From Undibacter mobilis (GTDB lineage: Bacteria; Pseudomonadota; Alphaproteobacteria; Rhizobiales; Xanthobacteraceae): a DNA stretch of 64,000 bases. The DNA lies in contig NZ_QRGO01000001.1 in assembly GCF_003367195.1 (NCBI RefSeq), forward strand, positions 1,722,501 to 1,786,500, read 5' to 3'. Position numbers and translations under genes: made by a program. Below the pieces are notes generated by a model. The model saw only the letters and a program-made list of their open reading frames with translations, did no database searches and was not told where the DNA came from. Each line of letters opens with the position of its first letter. Position 1 is the stretch's first letter. Positions 41,034 to 49,084 of the stretch are shown piece after piece.

Positions 41034-41732
41034 TTACACCTGGAGATAGCGTTGCCGCACGCTCGTATCGGCCGCGAGCTCGGCCGACGTGCCGCTCCAG
41101 ACGGTGCGGCCCTTCTCAATGACGACATGGCGGTCGGCGATTTTCATCAGCGCGCTGATATGCTTGTCGACGACGAGAATGGCCTGGCCCTGCTTCTTCA
41201 GCAGCATCAGGCAGTTCCAGATCTCGGTGCGGATCTTCGGCGCCAGGCCTTCGGTGGCCTCATCGAGGATCAACAGCTTCGGATTGGTCATCAGTGCGCG
41301 GCCGATCGCCAGCATCTGCTGCTCGCCGCCGGAGAGCTGGTTGCCCATGTTGTTCTTGCGCGAAGCCAGCGACGGGAACAGTTCGTAAACGCGGGGAAGC
41401 GTCCATTGCGGCGCGCCGAAACGTGACGCATTGGTCGCGATCAGGTTCTCTTCGACCGAAAGCGACGGAAACACCTGGCGGCCTTCCGGCACCAGGCCGA
41501 TGCCGGTCTGCGCAATCGAATAAGGCGGCAGGCCGATCAGCGGCTTGCCGTCGAAGCTCGCCGTGCCGGACTGCGGCGGCACCAGCCCCATCAGCGAGAA
41601 GATCGTGGTGGTCTTGCCCATGCCGTTGCGGCCGATCAGCGTGACCACCTCGCCGTCATTGACCGAGAACGAGATGTCGAACAGCACCTGGGCGGGGCCG
41701 TAGGAGGCGGCGAGGTTCTCGACGTGAAGCAT
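41034..41732 (-). CDS. livF: Branched-chain/aromatic acid ABC transporter ATPase LivF
   Basis: ATPase of 232 residues, the usual LivF length. Walker A is GRNGMGKTT near residue 34, signature LSGGEQQML near 131, and Walker B LLILDEATEGLAP near 151. It forms the ATPase pair with LivG; its ATG overlaps the livG stop by one base (TAATG). The LivF-type EATEGLAP sequence separates it from LivG. In related bacteria such systems import benzoate-like and anthranilate-like acids, which fits the CoA ligase cluster nearby. Confidence 0.94.
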   Translation of the reverse strand: MLHVENLAASYGPAQVLFDISFSVNDGEVVTLIGRNGMGKTTTIFSLMGLVPPQSGTASFDGKPLIGLPPYSIAQTGIGLVPEGRQVFPSLSVEENLIATNASRFGAPQWTLPRVYELFPSLASRKNNMGNQLSGGEQQMLAIGRALMTNPKLLILDEATEGLAPKIRTEIWNCLMLLKKQGQAILVVDKHISALMKIADRHVVIEKGRTVWSGTSAELAADTSVRQRYLQV

Positions 41733-42484
41733 TACTCAAGCTCCTCGCCGAGATAGGCTTCGGTTACCGCCGGATCGTTACGCACAGCATGCGGCGTGCC
41801 GCTCGCCAGCACGCGGCCATAGACCAGCACCGAAATCTTGTCCGCCAGCGCGAACACCGCGTCCATGTCGTGCTCGACCAGCAGCATGGCGAAGCGGCCC
41901 TTGAGCTTCTTGAGCACCGTGACGATGCGCTCGGATTCTTCCGGCCCGGTGCCGGCCATCGGTTCGTCGAGCAGCAACAGTTTGGGCTCGAGCGCCAGCG
42001 CGATTGCCAGTTCCAGCGCCCGCTTTTCGCCATGCGACAGATGCGCGGCGAGAATATCGGCGCGGTGGTCGAGGCTCACTTCGGTAAGCGCCGCCATGGC
42101 CTGGTCGTTGAGTTCGGCTTCGCCGGCGGCAGGCCGCAAGAAACGATAGCTCGAACCGGAGCGCGCCTGCACCGCGAGCGCCACGTTCTCCAGCGCCGAG
42201 AAGCGCGGCAGCACCGACGTGATCTGGAAGGAGCGCGCGAGGCCAAGCTTGGCGCGCTCGTCCGGCGGCAGATGCATGATGTCGGTGCCGTTGAGCAGAA
42301 TGCGGCCGTCGTCCGGGCTCAAGGTGCCGGAGACCTGATGGATCAAGGTGGTCTTGCCGGCGCCGTTGGGGCCGATCACGGCATGAAGTTCGCCGGGGCC
42401 GATCTCCAGAGTCACGCCGTCGGTGACGACGAGGCCGCCGAAGCGCTTGCGCAGGTTTTCGATCAGCAGCACGGCGTCAGCCAC
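41732..42484 (-). CDS. livG: Branched-chain/aromatic acid ABC transporter ATPase LivG
   Basis: ATPase of 250 residues. Walker A GPNGAGKTT is near residue 38, signature-like LSHGEKRALE near 148 and Walker B LLLLDEPMAGTGPEE near 169, all typical of LivG. It starts with GTG 42484 and overlaps the livM stop by eight bases; it overlaps livF by one base at the other end. Part of livKHMGF. Confidence 0.94.
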   Translation of the reverse strand: MADAVLLIENLRKRFGGLVVTDGVTLEIGPGELHAVIGPNGAGKTTLIHQVSGTLSPDDGRILLNGTDIMHLPPDERAKLGLARSFQITSVLPRFSALENVALAVQARSGSSYRFLRPAAGEAELNDQAMAALTEVSLDHRADILAAHLSHGEKRALELAIALALEPKLLLLDEPMAGTGPEESERIVTVLKKLKGRFAMLLVEHDMDAVFALADKISVLVYGRVLASGTPHAVRNDPAVTEAYLGEELE

Positions 42485-43460
42485 GGGCGAGCCTCGTCTT
42501 GATCGAGATGACGAGGCCGGAAATGCCGCCGCGCGCGAACAGCACGATCAGCACCAGCAGCGGGCCGAAGATCAGCTTCCAGTTCTCGGTGAAGCCGGCC
42601 AGCGCTTCCTCCAGCAGCAGGAACGAGGCGGCGCCGACGATGGCGCCATAAAGAGTGCCGAGGCCGCCGAAGATCACCATGATGATAAGTTCGCCGGAGC
42701 GCTGCCATGACATATAAGCCGGGCTGACGAACTCGGTCGCGTTGGCAAGCAGGAAGCCGGCGAGGCCGCCGAGGGCGCCGGCGATGACGTAGCCGATACG
42801 CTGATAGCGGAAGACGTCGAAGCCGATGGTCGCCATGCGTGTCGGGTTCTCGCGCGCGCCGCGGAACACGCGGCCGAAGCGCGAATAGACCACGGCGCGC
42901 AGCATGAAATAGGCGCCGGCGAGGAAGGCAAGGGTCACGTAGTACAGCGCCCGGTCGTCCTTGAACACGGCAAGGCCGAACAAGGTCGAGCGCGCCGGCA
43001 GGGTGATACCGTCGTCGCCGCCATAGGGCGCCAGCGAGCCGGCAATGAAATAGGCCATCTGTCCGAAAGCCAGCGTGATCATGATGAAGTAGACGCCGCT
43101 CGTGCGCAGGCAGATCGTTCCGGTGACATAGGCGAACAACGCACTCACGAGAATCGCCAGCGGCAGCGTGATCGCCATGTCGGTGACGCCGTGGGCGCCG
43201 GCGATCGCCACCGTATAGGCCCCCAAGCCGATGAAGGCGGCGTGGCCGAAGGTGACGAGTCCGCCGAAGCCGCACAGGAAATCGACCGCCAGCGCGGCAA
43301 TGGCAAACACCATCACGCGGATGATCAGGTTGAGGATGTATCCCTGCGGGCCGAAGGCCGCGGCGAAGGGCACCACCGCCAGCAGGGCGAAGATGGCCAC
43401 CACGGCGATTTCGATGCGGGCGGATTTGTGCGCCGGCAATGCGGGAGCGAGCATGCTCAT
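42477..43460 (-). CDS. livM: Branched-chain/aromatic acid ABC transporter permease LivM
   Basis: Permease of 327 residues with about nine hydrophobic segments. The LivM signature GFGGLVTFGHAAFIGLGAYT is near residue 65, and ENPTRMATIGFDVFRYQ near 225 is the cytoplasmic loop that contacts the ATPases. ATG 43460 (MSMLAP) overlaps the livH stop by one base; longer frames upstream belong to the shadow of livH. Together with LivH it forms the channel. Confidence 0.93.
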   Translation of the reverse strand: MSMLAPALPAHKSARIEIAVVAIFALLAVVPFAAAFGPQGYILNLIIRVMVFAIAALAVDFLCGFGGLVTFGHAAFIGLGAYTVAIAGAHGVTDMAITLPLAILVSALFAYVTGTICLRTSGVYFIMITLAFGQMAYFIAGSLAPYGGDDGITLPARSTLFGLAVFKDDRALYYVTLAFLAGAYFMLRAVVYSRFGRVFRGARENPTRMATIGFDVFRYQRIGYVIAGALGGLAGFLLANATEFVSPAYMSWQRSGELIIMVIFGGLGTLYGAIVGAASFLLLEEALAGFTENWKLIFGPLLVLIVLFARGGISGLVISIKTRLARG

Positions 43461-44386
43461 CAGGAGCGTCCCTTGGCCGGAAACAGTCCGGACGGCCGGA
43501 AATACAGCACCAGTGCCATCAGAACGTAGATCAGCATCGAGGCGAGGGCAGGCCCGACAGTGCGCGCCGGCGAGGGCGGCATGACGAGGCGCAGAATGTC
43601 GATCATGAACGAGCGGCCGAGCGTGTCGACAAGGCCGATCAGCAGCGCCGCCATGAAGGCGCCGCGCATCGAGCCGATGCCGCCGATGACGATGACCACG
43701 AAAGCGAGGATCAGCACGCTGTCGCCCATGCCGGGCTCGACCGACAGGATCGGCGCGATCATGACGCCAGCGAAGGCGGCGAGCATGGTGCCGAAGCCGA
43801 ACACGATCATGAACAGGCGGCGGATATCGACGCCGAGCGCCGAAACGATGCGGGCATGGGTGGCGCCGGCGCGCACCAGCATGCCGACGCGCGTGCGTGC
43901 CACCAGAAAATAGAGCATCAGCGCAACGATCAATCCGGAAGCGATGATGACCAGCCGCCACACCGGATAAACAAGCCCCGGCATGATCTGCACGGTGCCG
44001 GCCAGCGCCTCGGGGATCGGCAGGTTGAGCGGCGCCGCGCCCCACACCACCTTCACGCCCTGGTTCAGGAAGATGATGATGCCGAAGGTCGCGATCACCT
44101 GCTCGAGATGGTCGCGGTCGTAAAGCTGACGGAAAATAGTGAATTCGAGCAGCAGGCCGAAGGCCAGCGCTGCGGCGAGCGCGAGGATCAGCGCCAGCAC
44201 GAAGGAGCCGGTCAGCGCATAGAACATCACCGCCAGATAGGCGCCCAGCATGTACTGGACGCCATGCGCGAGGTTGATGAAGTCCATGACGCCGAACACG
44301 AGCGTCAGCCCGGCTGCGATCAGGAACAGCAGCACGCCGAGCTGCAGGCCGTTGAGGGTCTGGACGATGAAGAGGGTGAAGGACAT
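43460..44386 (-). CDS. livH: Branched-chain/aromatic acid ABC transporter permease LivH
   Basis: Permease of 308 residues, mostly hydrophobic. LivH signatures are present: LNGLQLGVLLFLIAAGLTLVFGVMDFINLAHG near the N terminus and GATHARIVSALGVDIRRLF near residue 180, the ATPase-contact loop. It ends overlapping livM by one base. It is separated from livK by a 183-base gap that contains a REPIN-type repeat, which may adjust the amount of the permease relative to binding protein. Confidence 0.93.
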   Translation of the reverse strand: MSFTLFIVQTLNGLQLGVLLFLIAAGLTLVFGVMDFINLAHGVQYMLGAYLAVMFYALTGSFVLALILALAAALAFGLLLEFTIFRQLYDRDHLEQVIATFGIIIFLNQGVKVVWGAAPLNLPIPEALAGTVQIMPGLVYPVWRLVIIASGLIVALMLYFLVARTRVGMLVRAGATHARIVSALGVDIRRLFMIVFGFGTMLAAFAGVMIAPILSVEPGMGDSVLILAFVVIVIGGIGSMRGAFMAALLIGLVDTLGRSFMIDILRLVMPPSPARTVGPALASMLIYVLMALVLYFRPSGLFPAKGRS

Positions 44387-44423
44387 AGCTTATGTGATCC
44401 TAGGCACCGATCGGGTCGCACAC

Positions 44424-44519
44424 TCGGTGTCGTCAGCGGGCTTGTCCCGGTGATCCCGCTTAGGCTGGCACAGTTCCTAATAATCGGGATGGCCGGGTCA
44501 AGCCCGGCCATGACACCGA
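44424..44519. repeat. REPIN-type element between livK and livH
   Basis: Terminal inverted repeats TCGGTGTC (44424-44431) and GACACCGA (44512-44519) enclose two related palindromic units in opposite orientation: AGCGGG...CCCGCT on the left, and ATGGCCGGG-TCAAG-CCCGGCCAT on the right. The GGGCTTGaCCCGG type sequence is common in Bradyrhizobium-like genomes. Lies inside the liv operon and could affect mRNA stability or termination. Confidence 0.7.
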
Positions 44520-44569
44520 ATTTGAGCAGAGCGGGCGCGTCAGCATCGCACGCAGACGCGCCCTGTCTC

Positions 44570-45751
44570 TTACTTCATCGCGCAATCTTTGGCGTGCGGA
44601 TCCTGGTAATCCGTGAACACCTTCTTGTCGATCGAGGTGGCGAACTTGTCGCCGACCTGCACCACCTTCACCTGGTAGAAGTCCTGGATCGGGTAGTTGT
44701 TGTTGCCGAATTTGAAGTTGCCGCGCAGCGAGGTGAACGGCGCCTTCTTCATGGCCGCGCGCAGCGCATCCTTGTTGTCGGTCTTGCCGCCGGTCGCCTT
44801 CAGCGCGCCATCGATCAGGAGGCCAGCATCGTAGGACTGGAAGGCGTAGGACGCCGGGATCGCGCCGCCGTATTCCTTTTCGTAAGCCGCGACGAACTTC
44901 TTGTTCTGCGGCGTATTGAGGTCGGGAGCCCAGTTGGCGCCGCCGAAGAAGCCGAGCGCGGCTTCCTTCTGCGCCGGCAGCGTCGATTCATCGACGGTGA
45001 AGGCGGAGAGGAATTTCACCTTGTCGGCGAGGCCGGCCTGGCGGAACTGCTTGACGAAATTCACACCCATGCCGCCGGGCAGGAACACGAACACCGCGTC
45101 CGCGCCGGAGGCGGCGATCTTCGACAGTTCGGCCGAATAGTCGAGCTGGTTGAGCGGCACATAGACTTCGTCGGCGAGTTCGCCCTTGTAGAAGCGCTTG
45201 AAACCCGCGAGCGAATCCTTACCCGCCGGATAGTTCGGCGCCATGATGAACGGCTTCTTGATGCCGGCATCCTGCGCGTATTTGCCCATCACCTCGTGGT
45301 TCTGGTCGTTCTGGTAAGAGGTGACGAAGAAGTTCGGGTTGCAGTCCTTGCCGGCGAAGTTCGAGGTGCCGGCGTTCGGCGAGATCAGGATGGTGCCGCT
45401 TTCGGTCACCGGCTTCATGATCGCGACGAGAATGTTGGAGAAGATCGGTCCGACGACAAAATCGACCTTGTCGCGGTCGACCAGCGCCTTGGCCTTGCTG
45501 ACGGCGACGTCCGGCTTGAGTTCGTCGTCCTGCACGATCAGTTCGACCTCGCGGCCGCCCAGCTTGCCGCCATTTTCCTTAATCGCGAGCTGCAGACCGT
45601 TGCGGAGCTGCTGGCCGAGCACCGCAGCGGGGCCGGACAGCGTGGTGACGACACCGATTTTCAGCTTTTCCTGCGCAAAGGCCGGACCCTGCGCGCCGCT
45701 GGCGACCATGATCGCAGCCACGGCAACCGACATCAGCAATTTGTTGATCAT
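44570..45751 (-). CDS. livK: Branched-chain/aromatic acid ABC transporter substrate-binding protein LivK
   Basis: Periplasmic binding protein of 393 residues. The signal peptide is clear, with a hydrophobic core at residues 8-20 and cleavage after AFA (Ala26). The mature protein starts QEKLKIGVVTTLSGPAAVLGQQLRNG, typical of the type I periplasmic fold used by Liv and aromatic-acid importers. It is the first gene of livKHMGF. Relatives near benzoate and anthranilate gene clusters bind aromatic carboxylates; that role is inferred here from context. A perfect 16-base inverted repeat lies 85 bases upstream. Confidence 0.94.
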   Translation of the reverse strand: MINKLLMSVAVAAIMVASGAQGPAFAQEKLKIGVVTTLSGPAAVLGQQLRNGLQLAIKENGGKLGGREVELIVQDDELKPDVAVSKAKALVDRDKVDFVVGPIFSNILVAIMKPVTESGTILISPNAGTSNFAGKDCNPNFFVTSYQNDQNHEVMGKYAQDAGIKKPFIMAPNYPAGKDSLAGFKRFYKGELADEVYVPLNQLDYSAELSKIAASGADAVFVFLPGGMGVNFVKQFRQAGLADKVKFLSAFTVDESTLPAQKEAALGFFGGANWAPDLNTPQNKKFVAAYEKEYGGAIPASYAFQSYDAGLLIDGALKATGGKTDNKDALRAAMKKAPFTSLRGNFKFGNNNYPIQDFYQVKVVQVGDKFATSIDKKVFTDYQDPHAKDCAMK

Positions 45752-46149
45752 TGCTCTACCCCTTCCCGAATTGACGGAGGCAAGGCGTGCTTGCCCGCTG
45801 CCGAACTATGCCCGGCCATCATTGACCTGGCTACTCCACGGGAGATATTTTAGATTTAAAATATCTCCCGTGTGAAGCACTATCTTTAAGCACGGACGAG
45901 CTGAGAGTGGCACTATTTACTGCAATGCACGGTTTGTCGTTGGCGCGAAAAACCGCGTGCTAGATTGGAGGAGAGGCCTCCTCTGGAAGGACTTGCGCTG
46001 AAGGGATCTGCGCTGAAAGGATTAACGCGTTGCCGTATGGCATTCTCCCCGCGACACTGAAGGCCTGGCTGGATCACCGCACTGCGGCATCGGCCAAGCC
46101 CGTCGCTGCCCCGGCGCCGCCATCGACCACGAACCATCGGAGTGAAGAC
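45752..46149. other. Divergent control region livK / cupin
   Basis: This 398-base gap separates the liv operon from the cupin gene. It holds one striking element, the palindrome at 45837-45872. A reading frame extends the cupin gene upstream to 46030, but the GGAGTGAAG ribosome site at 46139-46147 favours the start at 46150. Nothing else was recognised. Confidence 0.6.
45837..45872. promoter_or_regulatory. Perfect 16-base inverted repeat upstream of livK
   Basis: CACGGGAGATATTTTA (45837-45852), spacer GATT, then TAAAATATCTCCCGTG (45857-45872): all 16 pairs match. Position between divergent genes and lack of a T tract argue for an operator, not a terminator. Its inner half-site resembles the palindrome at 49011. 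Confidence 0.75.
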
Positions 46150-46602
46150 ATGCAGACGCTGACCGCTGGCATCACCAAGGCCGGCACCGGGATCGAAGGT
46201 ATCTCTTGGAGCATTCTCGGCCAGACCTATGTGCCGAAAACGTTGTGCGAGAGCTCATTCTCCTGGCATGCGACTTTTCCGCCGGGCACTTTCGTGCCGC
46301 CGCACATCCACCCCACCCAGGACGAGTTCATCTACCTGTTCGAGGGCCGTCTCGACCTGATGCTCGATGGCAAGGACTTCGTGGCGCAACCGGGCGACGT
46401 CATCCGCCTGCCGATGGGGCTGCCGCACGGCATCTTTAACAAGCAGGACCAGACGGTGAAGTGCTTCTTCTGGGTGTCGCCGACGCGCAAGCTCTACGAC
46501 CTGTTCTGGGCGATTCACTCAATGAAGGAACAGAAGCCGGACGAGGTCGTCGCGCTTTCCGCCCGTCACGAGGTCATGTTCCTGCCGCCGCCGGCGCAGT
46601 GA
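46150..46602 (+). CDS. Cupin domain protein
   Basis: Cupin of 150 residues. The first metal box is PPHIHPTQDEFIYLFEG near residue 54, with two His and a Glu; the second is QPGDVIRLPMGLPHGI near 85. ATG 46150 has GGAGTGAAG upstream. It is divergent from livK across the palindromic operator, so it is probably expressed with the aromatic-acid importer. Small cupins of this type often appear in aromatic pathways as dioxygenase-like or binding proteins; no reaction can be assigned. Confidence 0.87.
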   Translation: MQTLTAGITKAGTGIEGISWSILGQTYVPKTLCESSFSWHATFPPGTFVPPHIHPTQDEFIYLFEGRLDLMLDGKDFVAQPGDVIRLPMGLPHGIFNKQDQTVKCFFWVSPTRKLYDLFWAIHSMKEQKPDEVVALSARHEVMFLPPPAQ

Positions 46603-46616
46603 CACGGATCGCGATC

Positions 46617-46716
46617 GGCCTCATCCTGAGGAGTGCACGAAGTGCGCGTCTCGAAGGATCGAGGCCGCCCCATGGTTCGAGACGGGCCTTCGGCCCTCCG
46701 CACCATGAGGGCGGAA
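46617..46716. repeat. REPIN-type palindromic repeat
   Basis: Two palindromic units: GGCCTCATCCT...AGGATCGAGGCC (46617-46666) and CATGGT...ACCATG, with an inner GGGCC-TTC-GGCCC. The CCTCATCCTGAGGAG and GCGTCTCGAAGGAT words are, from memory, a very common intergenic repeat in Bradyrhizobium and Rhodopseudomonas. Confidence 0.7.
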
Positions 46717-46739
46717 TTTATTCAAAATGCCGCTTGACT

Positions 46740-47345
46740 GTATTTAAGCCTAGGTCTATATTCCCCTGCGTCCCGCCCTCGTTACGAGGGGTGTCTGATC
46801 AGCGTCTCCAGATGCTGGGGCGGGGAGCGGTGGCCGGGTTCGGGGCGTCGGAGATGCGGCGCAAATTCCCCGCCCGGCGGTCCAAGCCGCTCGCTCCCGG
46901 CGCGCCTTGCCGCGCGCCACTGGGGCGGAACTGCGCGTGCCAAGGGAGCAGAAGTCTTCGGCGGCGGGGCGATCGACACCAGGTCGCGCCCAAACCGGAG
47001 GCGAGGAAGCCACCCCGCCCGCGCAGGGAAGTCCCGCAGCGGTGGATAGCAATGGTCCGTCCACCGGGGGTCGAGCGGAGCAAGCCACAAAACACCGCGT
47101 GCGGAACGCCGGAGGTCCGGCAATTCCGTGGTGACGATGCTCGCGTGAATCTAACTCACACATCACGCGAGGCTGCGGGGCTGTTCGGGCCCGGCGTTCC
47201 GCGCGCCCTCGTTATCGAAGGGCGATGGAATGAAGGTTTGGGACTGCGGCCTGCCCGGGGCCGACCAAACAATGCGGGCGATGACGCGTGTCTGTAATGT
47301 GACATTCGACATGGAACTTCACGCCGCACCAATGCGGCGCCGACC
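46740..47345. repeat. Long GC-rich intergenic segment, probable interspersed repeat
   Basis: About 600 bases with open frames on both strands but no protein-like sequence, ribosome site or neighbour-like codon use. Several short hairpins occur, including CGCCGCA-CCAA-TGCGGCG at 47322-47339. The text resembles long non-coding repeats seen in related genomes, but this is from memory. Confidence 0.45.
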
Positions 47346-47463
47346 ATGCACGTTCCACCTGCGAACAAATTGAATGTCTGCCGAGTGAGACGGTTCACTA
47401 TCGCTGTGATGGACGCGAACCGGATGTTGTTCGTCGGCATTGTCTGCCGCATACGGGGTGGCC

Positions 47464-47646
47464 GTGAAAATCGTATTCTTTCTGGAAATCGCGCTGTTCG
47501 CCGCGGCGTTTATCGCATTGCATCGCGCGCTTCGTGTGCGCGAAGCTGCCGCCGCGTCGCTGGTTGGCCAAGCGCTGACGGTGACGGCGAAGCGTGCCCT
47601 GCGTGACGCGCCGGCCGGGCAAGGCGACGCCGCCGCGCGGAGTTAG
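47464..47646 (+). CDS. Possible small membrane protein
   Basis: A 60-residue frame from GTG 47464 starting VKIVFFLEIALFAAAFIALH, a single hydrophobic helix, followed by a basic Ala-rich tail. The start is weak, no family is recognised, and its end overlaps the convergent flavoprotein gene by four bases. It could be real because a one-helix layout is coherent, or it could be chance in GC-rich DNA. Confidence 0.35.
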   Translation: MKIVFFLEIALFAAAFIALHRALRVREAAAASLVGQALTVTAKRALRDAPAGQGDAAARS

Positions 47647-48884
47647 GCCGCTTTGTTGACCTGCGTCTTCGCAAAACCTGCGGTCGAGGCATAACCGCGC
47701 ACGATCGCCTTGCGGTCTTCGTAGGACAGAACGTCGTCGATATTGCTGAAGCCATCCGGCGCACGAGCCTCAATGGCGTCGATGACGCCTTCCGGCCCGC
47801 CCTTGCGGTTCATCAGCACGATCTGTGTCGTCATCGGCAGGCGCTCCTGATCGTATTGCCACAGCGCATGCATGGCATTGTCCGCCGTGACCAGCCTGTC
47901 TGCGAGGCAGCGCGCGTCGAGGATCGCCTGCGAGGCGCCGTTGGAACCGACCGGATACATCGGGTGTGCGGCGTCGCCGAGCAAGGTGACGCGGCCATGC
48001 GACCAACGTGGCAGCGGCTCGCGGTCGCACAATGGATATTCCCAGAACTCGCCGCTGGCTTCGATCAGGTGCGATACGTCGATGAACGGCAGGTTGAATT
48101 TCTGAACATAGGGACGCAGGTCATCCCAGCGGCCGAGGCGCGACCAGTCTTCCTTGCGCGGCGTGGTGCCGCCTGCCGCCACCTTGGCCATGATCGCCCA
48201 GTTGGTGAGGCGGCGGTCCGGTGCCGATCCTTCGGCGATCGGATAGAGCACGAATTTGGCCTCCATGCCGCCGGCGATGATCATCGAGCGGCCGGTCATG
48301 AATTGCGGCCAGTCGACCGCGCCGCGCCACAGGATCGTGCCGTTCCAGATGGCGGGGCTCTCTTGCGGGAACAGTTTGGCGCGCACGAAAGAATGGATGC
48401 CGTCGGCGCCGATCAGTACATCGCCGCGTGCGGTTTTGATGTGGCGGCCCTGGCGGTCGAAGAAATAGGCGGAGACGCCGGACTCGTCCTGCATGAAATG
48501 GCCGAGACGGTGGCCGGTGTTGACCTTGCCTTCGCCGAGACGGGCGCGGACGGCCTGGTAGATGACGCCTTGCAGGCGGCCGCGATGGATCGAGAATTGC
48601 GGAACTTCGAAGCCGGCATCAGTGCCACGCAGTTCGTGCCAGACGGTCTGGCCGAAGCGATTGGCATAGAACAGCTCGTAAGTGCGGATTGCTACGGCGT
48701 CGAGACGCTCGAGCAGGCCGAGCTCCTTCAACTCCTTGATGGCGTGGGGCAGGGTGTTGATACCGACACCGAGCTCGCGGATCGTGTCCGCCTGTTCGTA
48801 AACCTCGCAGTCGATGCCGCGGGCATGGCACATTAAAGCTGTGGTCAGTCCGCCCACCCCGCCGCCGATAATGATCGCCTTCAT
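47643..48884 (-). CDS. FAD-dependent monooxygenase, aromatic-ring hydroxylase type
   Basis: Single-component flavoprotein of 413 residues. GGGVGGLTTAL is the FAD-binding motif at residue 6, GADGIHS near residue 163 is the DG motif, and GDAAHPMYPVGSNGASQAI near 298 is the second FAD motif. It belongs to the p-hydroxybenzoate/salicylate hydroxylase class. ATG 48884 (MKAIIIGGG) is used. Divergent from the 2-aminobenzoyl-CoA monooxygenase operon and sharing its operator region, so it likely acts on a related aromatic acid. Substrate unknown. Confidence 0.88.
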   Translation of the reverse strand: MKAIIIGGGVGGLTTALMCHARGIDCEVYEQADTIRELGVGINTLPHAIKELKELGLLERLDAVAIRTYELFYANRFGQTVWHELRGTDAGFEVPQFSIHRGRLQGVIYQAVRARLGEGKVNTGHRLGHFMQDESGVSAYFFDRQGRHIKTARGDVLIGADGIHSFVRAKLFPQESPAIWNGTILWRGAVDWPQFMTGRSMIIAGGMEAKFVLYPIAEGSAPDRRLTNWAIMAKVAAGGTTPRKEDWSRLGRWDDLRPYVQKFNLPFIDVSHLIEASGEFWEYPLCDREPLPRWSHGRVTLLGDAAHPMYPVGSNGASQAILDARCLADRLVTADNAMHALWQYDQERLPMTTQIVLMNRKGGPEGVIDAIEARAPDGFSNIDDVLSYEDRKAIVRGYASTAGFAKTQVNKAA

Positions 48885-49004
48885 CACGCACACTCTTGCC
48901 TGTTACGCGGCTTCCCGTCGTTAATTCATTGCATCCAAGGGCTTAAGCGGCAACCCCGGTTTGCAAACAGGGTAACCGGCCCGCAGGGTACAGCATCGGG
49001 ATAC

Positions 49005-49036
49005 TTTAAGCCTAAAATATTTAGGTTGCTAATATC
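49005..49036. promoter_or_regulatory. Operator between the two flavoprotein operons
   Basis: CCTAAA-ATA-TTTAGG (49011-49025) is a perfect palindrome, immediately followed by TTGCTAATAT (49026-49035), which is identical to the hpaB operator half at 32504-32513. CTAAAATAT resembles the TTAAAATAT half-site upstream of livK. Lies 60 bases upstream of the 49085 start. Confidence 0.6.
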
Positions 49037-49084
49037 TCGCGGTAGTCGCAGACTGTGCCGGCAAACGAGCGATGGAGCGTGCCG

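Noticed and set aside
43439..45853. 804-residue open frame on the plus strand
   Set aside because: Antisense to livH and livK, which have clear domains and start signals; no coherent protein features.
45837..45872. Bidirectional terminator
   Set aside because: It lies between divergent, not convergent, genes and has no T tract on either side.
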